From assembly GCA_016188735.1 (NCBI GenBank), contig JACPHF010000016.1, forward strand, positions 1-5,030: DNA of 5,030 nucleotides, in the 5' to 3' direction. Every line of letters starts with the position of its first letter. Within the stretch, counting starts at the first letter, position 1. A program made the translations under genes and the position numbers. Origin of the DNA: Parcubacteria group bacterium (lineage in GTDB: Bacteria > Patescibacteriota > Minisyncoccia > Minisyncoccales > UBA10102). Below are positions 1-4,261 of this stretch, in pieces. Below the pieces are notes generated by a model. That model had not been told where the DNA came from and did no database searches. It was given only the letters and a program-made list of their open reading frames with translations.

Positions 1-1025
1 CTCGAACGCTTTGAGCCGGCTGCGGCCTTGAGGGCCGCGACCGTCGCAGGGTCGGCGAGCTCGCTGATCGACGAGCCGCCGTTTCCCTCGACGTGGACGG
101 CCTCCGGGCCAGCGGGAGCCTCCTCCGTAGAGGGGCTCTCGCCGGCATCGCCGGCGGAGTCGTCCGGGTCAGGCTCCGGCTCCTGCCGGGGCTTCCGCTC
201 CGCCTTGGGCTTGGTCTCCCCCTCCTTCTTCCTGGGAGAAGACTTGTGGCGGTCCAGATGCCCCTGGAAGCGGGACGAGCCACCCGCTCGCTCACGGATG
301 CTGTTGTGCGGCTCGCTACCAGTCCCATGGAGAAGCTGGTGCCGAGCAACCTTCGCGGCAAGCCCCTCCTTCAACTGCTTTACCGAGCTGAAGGAGCTCG
401 TCGGGGAGATCTCGTCGAAGAGCCAGACGAGCTGGGTCTTCTCCTCCTCGGAGAAAACCATCCCGTAGAAGTAGTTCTTGTATCCAGGGTTCTCCTGGAA
501 GAACCACTTGTTGAGGATGAACGCTCGCCCCTCGTCCGTGAGTGGGCTCCCGAGCGAGGAAGTCTCCGGGAGCTCGGTCTGCGGCCCGAACGAGATCTTC
601 GGCGACTGCATCAGCCGCCGAATGGTCTCGATCTGCCCCTCTTGACGCCTCCGCTCCGTCTCCTCGGCCTCGGCCAGAGAGATGAAGCTCGCCTCCTCGA
701 GGGGTGGCTGGCCTCCGAGCCCGGACCAAAGCGAGACGATCTCGTCCCGCTCCTCGGCCGCCACCGGCCTCTCAATGAGCCACCGAAGCGACTCATTGTT
801 TCGATGGAATCTCCGCCGGAGAACGAAAAGTCCGTCCTTGGGAGCGGGGCTTCCGAGTGCGGAGACGCCGGGCTTGATTTCGGTGACGCTCTCGAGCGCC
901 GCCTTGATCTCGTCGAGACGCGCCCGTGCCTCGGTGAGCTCAGCCTGCTTCCCGGCGGCGAGCTCCTCCTGGAGCTTCTGCCAACCGGGGTTCTGCATGA
1001 AGGATGGGGTCTTGTTGTCGCTCAT
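1..1025 (-). CDS. Unrecognised acidic, coiled-coil/linker protein (3' end beyond window)
   Basis: The frame is open for 341 codons from the ATG at 1025 to the left edge, so the C-terminus is missing. The start is fixed by TAAGGAGGTG seven bases upstream. I do not recognise the family. Visible regions: a helical, charged N-terminus (about residues 14-47, likely coiled coil); two similar segments at about 66-138 and 166-232, each with F-[VI]-L-x3-F...N, then V-x2-EE...-[IL]-V-x-L-[WF]; a basic stretch at about 242-282 rich in R, K and S; an acidic, Pro/Glu/Asp-rich stretch at about 281-311, probably disordered; and an Ala-rich start of a further segment at about 322-340. There is no signal peptide or membrane segment, so it is probably cytoplasmic. 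It is GC-rich with mostly G/C third positions, unlike the adjacent TA operon. A long open frame on the + strand (93-1109) is its antisense shadow. Existence of the gene is quite sure; function is unknown. Confidence 0.82.
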   Translation of the reverse strand, partial: MSDNKTPSFMQNPGWQKLQEELAAGKQAELTEARARLDEIKAALESVTEIKPGVSALGSPAPKDGLFVLRRRFHRNNESLRWLIERPVAAEERDEIVSLWSGLGGQPPLEEASFISLAEAEETERRRQEGQIETIRRLMQSPKISFGPQTELPETSSLGSPLTDEGRAFILNKWFFQENPGYKNYFYGMVFSEEEKTQLVWLFDEISPTSSFSSVKQLKEGLAAKVARHQLLHGTGSEPHNSIRERAGGSSRFQGHLDRHKSSPRKKEGETKPKAERKPRQEPEPDPDDSAGDAGESPSTEEAPAGPEAVHVEGNGGSSISELADPATVAALKAAAGSKRS

Positions 1026-1030
1026 GGCGA

Positions 1031-1040
1031 CACCTCCTTA
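1031..1040 (-). promoter_or_regulatory. Strong Shine-Dalgarno of the left - strand gene
   Basis: TAAGGAGGTG on the - strand, with seven bases between AGGAGG and the ATG at 1025. It decides the start of that gene. Just upstream, the + strand spells a small stem CGGACC/GGaTCCG around a GCAA loop (about 1052-1068). Confidence 0.85.
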
Positions 1041-1083
1041 AAGATACGGTTCGGACCGCAAGGATCCGGCCCTTGGACGTCTA

Positions 1084-1140
1084 CTCGCCAAGAGCGAGCT
1101 GAAGATTAAAATACTTAATCTCCAATTCGCTCTCGGCAAG
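1084..1140. repeat. Long imperfect inverted repeat IR1 in the divergent gap
   Basis: The arms 1087-1109 and 1115-1137 can form a 23-position stem with 19 Watson-Crick pairs, one G-T and three mismatches; the loop is five bases. The outer arm is GCCAAGAGCGA against TCGCTCTCGGC and the tip is AGATTAA against TTAATCT. It lies between the divergent starts of the left - gene and hicB. Arm sequence and the positions of two internal mismatches match IR3 (4262-4349), while the tip differs and stays paired. On the - strand three of the four weak positions become pairable (two T-G and one G-T), so the fold is slightly better there. It may be a structured leader, a terminator between divergent units, a protein-binding site or a recombination site. 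Confidence 0.75.
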
Positions 1141-1209
1141 TATTTTGCGGAGTGAAGAATCATTTCCCCTCACCTGAATCCATAATTTCTTATTCTGAAC
1201 TCAAGTGAA

Positions 1210-1233
1210 GGTAATTCGAAAATTTGTGTTCTC
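1210..1233 (+). repeat. 24-base promoter-proximal block, exact copy at 2587-2610
   Basis: GGTAATTCGAAAATTTG... runs identically for 24 bases here and at 2587-2610, although the downstream operons (HicBA and RHH/RelE) are unrelated. It contains the proposed -35 TTGTGT. A diverged form (ACTCGAAACTTGTTTTC, about 4426-4442) lies at the same place before the third TA operon. Confidence 0.85.
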
Positions 1234-1252
1234 CTCTGGGATAGAATAAAAT
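1224..1252 (+). promoter_or_regulatory. Promoter of hicB-hicA
   Basis: TTGTGT at 1224-1229, a 17-base spacer, and TAAAAT at 1247-1252. Twelve bases separate the -10 from the ATG at 1265, leaving a leader of only about 5-6 bases. There is no Shine-Dalgarno before hicB. The same geometry recurs at the other two TA operons, which raises confidence. Confidence 0.7.
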
Positions 1253-1264
1253 AGTAGAATTACC

Positions 1265-1522
1265 ATGAAAAAAATCCGTTACAACATTATTCTGCATCAA
1301 GAACCTGAAGGCGGCTTTACGGTATTTGTGCCCGCGCTTCCCGGCTGTATTACCTATGGCAGGACTCTTCACGAAGCCCAGCGCATGGCCGCTGATGCCA
1401 TTCGCGCTTATGTGGCGAGTCTTCGGAAACATCGCGAACCAATTCCTTCTGACGAAGCGAGTTTTATCGGTACTGTAGAGCTCGCGGAGCCTGCAGGGAA
1501 ACGCATCACGGCGCATGCCTAG
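1265..1522 (+). CDS. hicB: HicB-type antitoxin
   Basis: This 85-residue protein is the antitoxin of a type II HicAB pair and should bind and block the HicA mRNA interferase. The HicB partial RNase H-like fold shows as an N-terminal strand (about residues 5-12), then EGGFTVFVPALPGCITYG (15-32), a helix with EA..MA.DAI.AY...L (37-53) and EPIPSD (58-63). This matches small HicB proteins; no separate DNA-binding domain is evident after it. The gene order is antitoxin first, then toxin, the reverse of the E. coli hicA-hicB order but common elsewhere. The ATG follows the promoter closely with no Shine-Dalgarno, so near-leaderless translation is likely. The TAG stop was created at the junction of a 33-base tandem duplication; the encoded end (ITAHA) is unchanged. 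It overlaps the first possible hicA start by eight bases. Confidence 0.93.
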   Translation: MKKIRYNIILHQEPEGGFTVFVPALPGCITYGRTLHEAQRMAADAIRAYVASLRKHREPIPSDEASFIGTVELAEPAGKRITAHA

Positions 1523-1553
1523 CCTGCAGGGAAACGCATCACGGCGCATGCCT
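1488..1553 (+). repeat. Perfect 33-base tandem duplication across the hicB/hicA junction
   Basis: Bases 1488-1520 and 1521-1553 are identical. The unit begins AGCCTGCAGGGAAACG and ends GGCGCATGCCT, and each copy carries an ATG (1515 and 1548). Because 33 is a multiple of three, hicB still ends with the same residues and hicA gains an optional 11-codon in-frame extension. Confidence 0.97.
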
Positions 1554-1760
1554 AAACTTCCGCGCCTTACGCCGCGAAAAGTTATTGCCATTCTAAAGAA
1601 ACACGGCTTCCAGCTGGATCATACCACTGGGAGCCATTATGTTTTCTTCAACCCCGAAACCAAAAGACGCGTCATTGTTGCGTACCACACTAAAGACCTT
1701 CCTCCCGGCACCCTCTACTCCATCATTAAACAGGCGGGGATTCCGCTTAAAGATCTCTAA
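1515..1760 (+). CDS. hicA: HicA-type mRNA interferase toxin
   Basis: This is the toxin of the HicAB pair, a small double-stranded-RNA-binding-like fold that cleaves mRNA. From the ATG at 1515 it is 81 residues; from the ATG at 1548 it is 70. The shorter form, MPKLPRLTPRKVIAILKKHG, has the normal HicA N-terminus and is probably ancestral, because the extra 11 residues (MPSLQGNASRR) come from the tandem duplication. Family hallmarks are the GF..DH.TGSH segment with the catalytic His (residue 30 of the short form), YVFFNPETKRRVIVAYH, and the closing LPPGTLYSIIKQAGI. The module looks intact. Both ATGs have the same upstream bases because of the duplication, so both may be used; coupling to hicB termination favours 1515. 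The TAA stop is also the first three bases of the 20-base block that recurs after the other TA operons. Confidence 0.93.
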   Translation: MPSLQGNASRRMPKLPRLTPRKVIAILKKHGFQLDHTTGSHYVFFNPETKRRVIVAYHTKDLPPGTLYSIIKQAGIPLKDL

Positions 1761-1777
1761 ATTTTCAAACTGCTTTC
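1758..1777 (+). repeat. 20-base block at the end of the TA operon
   Basis: TAAATTTTCAAACTGCTTTC is identical at 4921-4940 and has one change at 3129-3148. Here it begins at the hicA stop codon; after both RelE-type toxins it begins three bases after the TGA. Its presence after unrelated toxin genes suggests it belongs to a conserved frame and not to any one toxin gene. Confidence 0.85.
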
Positions 1778-1786
1778 GGTGCTGTC

Positions 1787-1842
1787 AACATTCCAACATT
1801 CTGACTTGCCCGCCTCTGGAGGGAGAATGTTGGAATGTTTTT
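1787..1842 (+). terminator. Rho-independent terminator of hicB-hicA
   Basis: A perfect 16-base-pair stem, AACATTCCAACATTCT (1787-1802) against AGAATGTTGGAATGTT (1824-1839), is followed by T residues on the + strand. The opposite strand has no T run after the stem, so it mainly serves the + strand operon. The block up to 1866 is nearly identical to 4952-5030. Confidence 0.82.
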
Positions 1843-1859
1843 CTGATCCCCGATTCAGG

Positions 1860-1902
1860 ACCAGATTTTTGATTTCGGCTGATTCGAAATCAAAAATCTG
1901 GT
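1860..1902. repeat. 18-base-pair perfect hairpin (ACCAGAT element, copy 1)
   Basis: ACCAGATTTTTGATTTCG (1860-1877) pairs perfectly with 1885-1902 around a seven-base loop. It sits between the HicBA terminator and the GC-rich hairpins of the convergent - gene. The TGA that closes the - strand frame (1890-1892) lies inside the right arm. A related hairpin is at 3168-3209, a compensated relative is at 4386-4425, and a fourth copy starts at 5024 and is cut by the window end. It could terminate the - strand transcript, although no T run follows it on either strand. Confidence 0.82.
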
Positions 1903-2366
1903 TCGTTAATTTGAGGTTGATGGGCGGCGCGCTGTGAGGGCGCGCCGCCACATCGGGTGGGGACTTTAGCCTTCCCCGCGCCAGCCCGCGGGGTATCTGG
2001 GGGCAGCCACCCTTGGGGTGGCCGATATAGGGGGTCCCGTACCCCGAATCGGTCGCCCCCGATTGGGCGCATGGGGTTGTTCACATGGTCGCAATAGAAG
2101 CGGACCACGGGCGGGTTGTAGTCCCGCCACTCCCAGTGCCCCCGGTGGGAGACGAGCCCCTCTACATACGCCTTTGCGCGCTTGCGCGCGCAGACGATGT
2201 AGTCATGATCACCGTGCGTCAACACGATGATCGCGACCTCCGCCCCGGGACAGGAGCTCGAAATCGGGAACTCGGATTCACTCCATCCGAATTCCCCGGC
2301 CGCGAGCCGGCCGCCCAAAGCCCGTAGACCTGGGACGACCACCTCTTGTTTTGTCTTACCTGTCAC
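1890..2366 (-). CDS. Unrecognised small protein; true 3' end uncertain
   Basis: A 158-codon frame starts at GTG 2366, behind AAGGAGGAG six bases upstream. I do not recognise the family. Residues 1-100 look like a normal soluble protein: a basic start, a hydrophobic strand VAIIVLTHGDHDY (44-56), a basic helix CARKRAKAYVEGL (59-71) and an aromatic, His-rich part HRGHWEWRDYNPPVVRFYCDHV (74-95). There is no signal peptide or membrane segment. From about residue 102 the frame runs through a chain of tight GC-rich hairpins (2064-1919) and ends inside another. At the equivalent place downstream of the right-hand - gene, such hairpins are noncoding. The last 50-60 residues may therefore be read-through of a structured 3' region after loss of an earlier stop, or a real low-complexity tail (PPDTPRAGAGKAK...). 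The gene is convergent with hicBA and divergent from the second TA operon. Confidence 0.68.
   Translation of the reverse strand: MTGKTKQEVVVPGLRALGGRLAAGEFGWSESEFPISSSCPGAEVAIIVLTHGDHDYIVCARKRAKAYVEGLVSHRGHWEWRDYNPPVVRFYCDHVNNPMRPIGGDRFGVRDPLYRPPQGWLPPDTPRAGAGKAKVPTRCGGAPSQRAAHQPQINEPDF
1919..2064. repeat. Chain of five GC-rich hairpins at the 3' end of the middle - gene
   Basis: Stems seen: GATG + GGCGGCGCGC against GCGCGCCGCC + CATC (1919-1954, one bulged base, loop TGTGAGG); CCCCGCG/CGCGGGG with loop CCAGCC (1974-1993); GCCACCC/GGGTGGC with loop TTG (2006-2022); GGGGT/ACCCC (2031-2045); AATCGG/CCGATT (2047-2064). The first two have matching counterparts after the right-hand - gene (3227-3259 and 3345-3383), with different stem bases in the first. 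They probably protect or terminate the - strand mRNA. Confidence 0.68.
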
Positions 2367-2370
2367 TTTA

Positions 2371-2397
2371 CTCCTCCTTGGCCGCGCATCCGCGGCC
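2371..2397 (-). promoter_or_regulatory. Ribosome binding site and leader hairpin of the middle - gene
   Basis: AAGGAGGAG (2379-2371) lies six bases before GTG 2366. A perfect seven-base-pair hairpin, GGCCGCG/CGCGGCC with a four-base loop (2380-2397), abuts it directly upstream and could modulate access or stabilise the 5' end. Confidence 0.75.
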
Positions 2398-2420
2398 AGT
2401 TGAATTCCCCGGCAGACCTA

Positions 2421-2497
2421 TTCTGCCGAGAAAACGAGGGACGAAAATATAACGATATTGTAAGTCGTTTAATTCATCCGCCGTTTTCTCGGCAGAA
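2421..2497. repeat. Long inverted repeat IR2 in the divergent gap
   Basis: TTCTGCCGAGAAAACG (2421-2436) pairs perfectly over 16 bases with 2482-2497. After two mismatches, GGA/TCC, a C-A mismatch and GAA/TTC continue the stem inward, and AATAT-AACG-ATATT forms a small AT-rich tip (2446-2459). The outer CTGCCGAGA/TCTCGGCAG is shared with IR3 and, less exactly, IR1; the inner sequence is different. A third, inverted copy of the arm end, CGGCAGA at 2410-2416, can instead pair with TCTGCCG at 2422-2428. Position between divergent starts is the same as for IR1 and IR3. Confidence 0.8.
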
Positions 2498-2554
2498 ATT
2501 TCAGCCAATCTAAAGCTGTGAAAGGTACAGTTCGGTGGTCTTATCTTCGGACCA

Positions 2555-2588
2555 CCCAGCACATATTTTAGTGAAAATATGTGCTGGG
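2555..2588. promoter_or_regulatory. Perfect 15-base-pair palindrome upstream of the RHH/RelE promoter
   Basis: CCCAGCACATATTTT (2555-2569) pairs perfectly with 2574-2588 around AGTG. It ends 12 bases before the proposed -35. A second small stem, GGTGGTC/GACCACC (2534-2540 and 2550-2556), overlaps its left edge and is mutually exclusive with it. An operator for the RHH antitoxin complex is a reasonable inference, since TA complexes commonly autoregulate; a terminator from upstream transcription is an alternative. Confidence 0.6.
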
Positions 2589-2600
2589 TAATTCGAAAAT

Positions 2601-2629
2601 TTGTGTTCTCTACCTCATTAAGTTAAGCT
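2601..2629 (+). promoter_or_regulatory. Promoter of the RHH/RelE-type operon
   Basis: TTGTGT (2601-2606), 17 bases, TAAGCT (2624-2629), then only eight bases to the ATG at 2638. The transcript should start at or within a base or two of the ATG. No Shine-Dalgarno is present. The stretch from the -35 to the ATG aligns base for base in length with the third TA promoter. Confidence 0.7.
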
Positions 2630-2637
2630 GATGCTAT

Positions 2638-2871
2638 ATGGCTACGACTATCACTGTTACTTTACCTAAAAAAGAGAAAGAGCGATTAGAGCGCTTGGCA
2701 TTACGGTACGGTCTCTCGCTGACTGAATTTTCGCGCCGTCTTCTGGAGGAAATCAGCTCTCAAATCCCAGAGGAGTCGTTCAGAGATTACAAAAATCCTA
2801 AAGAGCTACGGGCTTCTTTCGAGCGAGCGATTCGTGATTGGAGAGCGGGACGTGTTCGCACGAAGTTATGA
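2638..2871 (+). CDS. Ribbon-helix-helix antitoxin of a RelE/ParE-type pair
   Basis: This 77-residue protein has an N-terminal ribbon-helix-helix domain. The strand TITVTLP (4-10) is followed by helix KEKERLERLALRYG (12-25) and helix SLTEFSRRLLEEI (27-39); this fold dimerises and binds operator DNA. The C-terminal part, YKNPKELRASFERAIRDW (51-68), should wrap the toxin. The same C-terminal pattern recurs in the third operon's antitoxin, which lacks the RHH domain. The gene is immediately upstream of the toxin with a four-base ATGA overlap, so translation is coupled. A 15-bp palindrome upstream of its promoter is a candidate operator. The start is the first ATG after the -10 and leaves almost no leader. 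Confidence 0.88.
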   Translation: MATTITVTLPKKEKERLERLALRYGLSLTEFSRRLLEEISSQIPEESFRDYKNPKELRASFERAIRDWRAGRVRTKL

Positions 2872-3125
2872 AGATCGTTTATGCCGAGGAGTTCTGGAGA
2901 CAGTTCAGAAAACTTCCTCCAGAAATCCGACGCCTTTATCGACGCCAGGAAAATCTCTTTAAGAAGAACTGGCACGACCCACGGCTCCACATAAGAAAGC
3001 TGACTGATCACCCTTTGCCTTTTTCTTTCCGTATCACTCGTGGTTATCGAGTGCTTTTTACTTTTGTTGATACCGAAACTGCTCTATTCGCGACCATCGG
3101 TCACCGAAAAGATGTTTATCGGTGA
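2868..3125 (+). CDS. RelE/ParE-superfamily toxin
   Basis: This 85-residue protein starts at the ATG in the ATGA overlap. A start 30 bases upstream is open but would add residues absent from the paralogue. The fold is read from an N-terminal strand MKIVYAEEF, two helices (about 10-33), DPRLHIRKL (37-45), SFRITRGYRVLF (53-64) and IGHRKDVYR (77-85). The basic and aromatic residues K44, R55, R61, R80 and Y84 are placed like the catalytic set of RelE-type ribosome-dependent mRNA interferases. ParE-type gyrase inhibition cannot be excluded from sequence alone. It is about 56% identical (48 of 85 by hand) to the toxin at 4660-4917. The last 29 coding bases and the first 16 after the stop are identical at the DNA level in both. 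Confidence 0.88.
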   Translation: MKIVYAEEFWRQFRKLPPEIRRLYRRQENLFKKNWHDPRLHIRKLTDHPLPFSFRITRGYRVLFTFVDTETALFATIGHRKDVYR

Positions 3126-3128
3126 TTT

Positions 3129-3153
3129 TAAATTTTCAAACAGCTTTCTGTTT
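3129..3153 (+). repeat. TA-end block with a small hairpin after the second TA operon
   Basis: 3129-3148 is the 20-base TA-end block with one change (CAGC for CTGC). That region forms AAACAG/CTGTTT (3138-3153) with a CTTT loop. The strong terminator found after the other two operons is missing here, so this weak hairpin or the following ACCAGAT hairpin may have to stop transcription. Confidence 0.6.
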
Positions 3154-3167
3154 CGCTTGTCTTTCGG

Positions 3168-3209
3168 ACCAGATTTTTGATTTCGTATTCCCGAAACCAA
3201 AAATCTGAT
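3168..3209. repeat. ACCAGAT hairpin, copy 2
   Basis: The arms 3168-3185 and 3192-3209 pair over 18 positions. The left arm equals that of copy 1 exactly. Two changes in the right arm give C-A mismatches on the + strand but U-G and G-U pairs on the - strand. This favours the - strand RNA as the functional form, for example at the end of the transcript of the right-hand - gene. Confidence 0.75.
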
Positions 3210-3226
3210 TCAAAAACATGGGTGAG

Positions 3227-3383
3227 GATGCCGCGCAGCTGTGAAAGCTGCGCGGCATCAAGCGGAGGGGCGGGTGGCTGGACCCGCCCCGGTGGGAGGC
3301 GCAGCTGCGGTGACACGCACCGCGCCTCCCGGAAGGTGCTAGTTCCCCGTGCCAGCCATGGGACGTTAGACGTCCCCGCGGGG
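3227..3383. repeat. Chain of GC-rich hairpins downstream of the right-hand - gene
   Basis: This is noncoding between the - gene stop (3390) and the ACCAGAT hairpin. Stems: GATGCCGCGCAGCT with its perfect complement, loop GTGAA (3227-3259); GGGGCGGGT/ACCCGCCCC, loop GGCTGG (3267-3290); GGGAGGCGC/GCGCCTCCC enclosing GCGGTG/CACCGC (3294-3330); CCCCGTG/CGCGGGG (3345-3351 and 3377-3383) enclosing CCAGCC and a nested GGGACGT/ACGTCCC (3360-3376). The last one and the GTGA-loop hairpin have counterparts at 1974-1993 and 1919-1954. The loop GGCTGG (3276-3281) is complementary to CCAGCC (3352-3357), so a loop-loop contact is possible. The likely role is 3' end protection or termination of the - strand mRNA. 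Confidence 0.72.
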
Positions 3384-3389
3384 TTGAAG

Positions 3390-4112
3390 CTAGGGCCTCC
3401 TCCGGCGAGCCGGGGAGGAAGCCTCCTCATCAGCCTTGGCCGCAGCCAGGACAGCCTCGTAGGCTGTCCGGGCGGCGAGGAACTCCGCCGCAGTGTCGGG
3501 ATGCAGCGGCTCGCGCCGCTGCAGGAGCTCCTCGAGCTCCTCCTCCGGGACCCCGACGTCCCGGAGGGCCGCCGCCCCGGCGCCGAGGTCGGCGCCGGGC
3601 AGCTCGGTCCCCGCAAGGAGACAGAGCGCCACGTCCCGGCCGGAGCCGGGGTCGAACGGCTCCGCATCGACCCGGTCGATGCGGAACTGCCACCCCTCGT
3701 GGTGGAAGTAAGTGTAGTCGCCCACCTCGAGGATGGTCCGGCCCGTACAGGTGGTATGGCGGACCGGTGTCCGCCACCCGCGCCCGTGGAGGGCGCAGAT
3801 GTCCACCACCGGGGAGACCGGCGCCGGCAGCAGGTCAGGGAGAGTGTTCTCCTCCTCGACCCGCTTGTTCACCCGGTCCCCGTACGCCCAGAGGATCTCC
3901 TCTGGGGTGGGGATCGGGGCCGGCTCGCCCTGCCGGTTCCTCAGCCGCGTGTGCGGCCGCCCCGGCAAGACGAGCTCCTCGGAATACTCGTCGAGCTCGC
4001 CAAGCTGCTCGTCTGTGAGGACGGCAGCATGGGCGAGGAGGCGCCGGGCGTACTCGAACCGCCGCAGCGCCTCGGTGAGGCCCCTGATTCTCAATATTAC
4101 TTCGAAGTTCAT
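3390..4112 (-). CDS. Unrecognised 240-residue protein with a CxxH/HxxC pattern
   Basis: The ATG at 4112 is chosen because AAGGAGGAG lies directly upstream; the frame stays open to an ATG at 4175 but that has no ribosome binding site. I do not recognise the family. Visible parts: N-terminal strand and helix (MNFEVILRIRGLTEALRRFEYARRL as a region, 1-25); acidic helix 33-47; a Pro-rich hinge (64-71); helix EEILWAYGDRVNKRVEEE (71-88); a central part with C106-x2-H109-x9-H119-x2-C122, which could bind a metal; an aromatic strand GDYTYFHHEGWQFRIDRV (131-148); Ala/Gly-rich 162-184; acidic helix 189-200; and a basic tail. There is no membrane segment. It is GC-rich, convergent with the second TA operon and followed by a hairpin chain. 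The long + strand frame over it (3177-4157) is a shadow. Confidence 0.82.
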   Translation of the reverse strand: MNFEVILRIRGLTEALRRFEYARRLLAHAAVLTDEQLGELDEYSEELVLPGRPHTRLRNRQGEPAPIPTPEEILWAYGDRVNKRVEEENTLPDLLPAPVSPVVDICALHGRGWRTPVRHTTCTGRTILEVGDYTYFHHEGWQFRIDRVDAEPFDPGSGRDVALCLLAGTELPGADLGAGAAALRDVGVPEEELEELLQRREPLHPDTAAEFLAARTAYEAVLAAAKADEEASSPARRRRP

Positions 4113-4261
4113 TACTCCTCCTTCTGCCCGGCTTTCGACCGGACGAACACGATTTAGGGTGTGGCGGAACGCCAAACACCCTTACTGCCATGCGCTCTGA
4201 AGCGCGTCTGTACTCTCGGAGTTCTTTCGCGCTCAAGTGCGCATCATCAGGAGCAAATCTC
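4113..4261 (-). other. Long structured leader of the right-hand - gene
   Basis: The divergent gap 4113-4471 is 359 bases and has no convincing gene. Its left half holds the ribosome binding site AAGGAGGAG (4123-4115); a hairpin AGGGTG-TGGCG/CGCCA-aa-CACCCT (4156-4182); GCGCT/AGCGC (4192-4205); GCGC/GCGC (4229-4242); and AGGAG/CTCCT (4249-4263), which touches IR3. It may be an untranslated leader with regulatory structure. A TTG-started - frame from 4236 reads plausibly for about 30 codons but has no ribosome site and no stop before running into the downstream gene. Confidence 0.5.

Noticed and set aside
93..1109. 338-codon open frame on the + strand
   Set aside because: No ribosome binding site, Leu/Arg/Gly-rich low-complexity translation, and fully antisense to a GC-rich - gene that has a strong AAGGAGG site.
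1100..1260. Promoters of the - strand genes inside the inverted repeats
   Set aside because: AT-rich words such as TATTTT occur on the - strand within IR1 and IR2, but spacing and -35 matches are poor and inconsistent, so I do not call them.
1190..1591. - strand frame opposite hicB/hicA, and other frames over IR2 (2368-2562) and the middle - gene (+ strand, 2018-2327)
   Set aside because: They have no ribosome binding site and coincide with well-supported genes or inverted repeats; the apparent repeat in the first is the 33-base tandem duplication read backwards.
2838..2867. Ten-codon upstream extension of the second operon's toxin
   Set aside because: The ATGA overlap start gives exactly the same length and N-terminus (MKIV) as the paralogue.
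3177..4157. 326-codon open frame on the + strand
   Set aside because: Antisense to the 3390-4112 gene and runs through the hairpin chain; long antisense frames are expected in GC-rich coding DNA.
4113..4175. 21-codon N-terminal extension of the right-hand - gene to ATG 4175
   Set aside because: The ATG at 4112 has a near-ideal ribosome binding site, which would lie inside the extension; the upstream ATG has none and falls within a leader hairpin.
3835..4236. - strand frame from TTG 4236 with a plausible first 30 codons
   Set aside because: No ribosome binding site, no stop before the next gene, and most of it overlaps that gene out of frame; at best a decayed leader gene.
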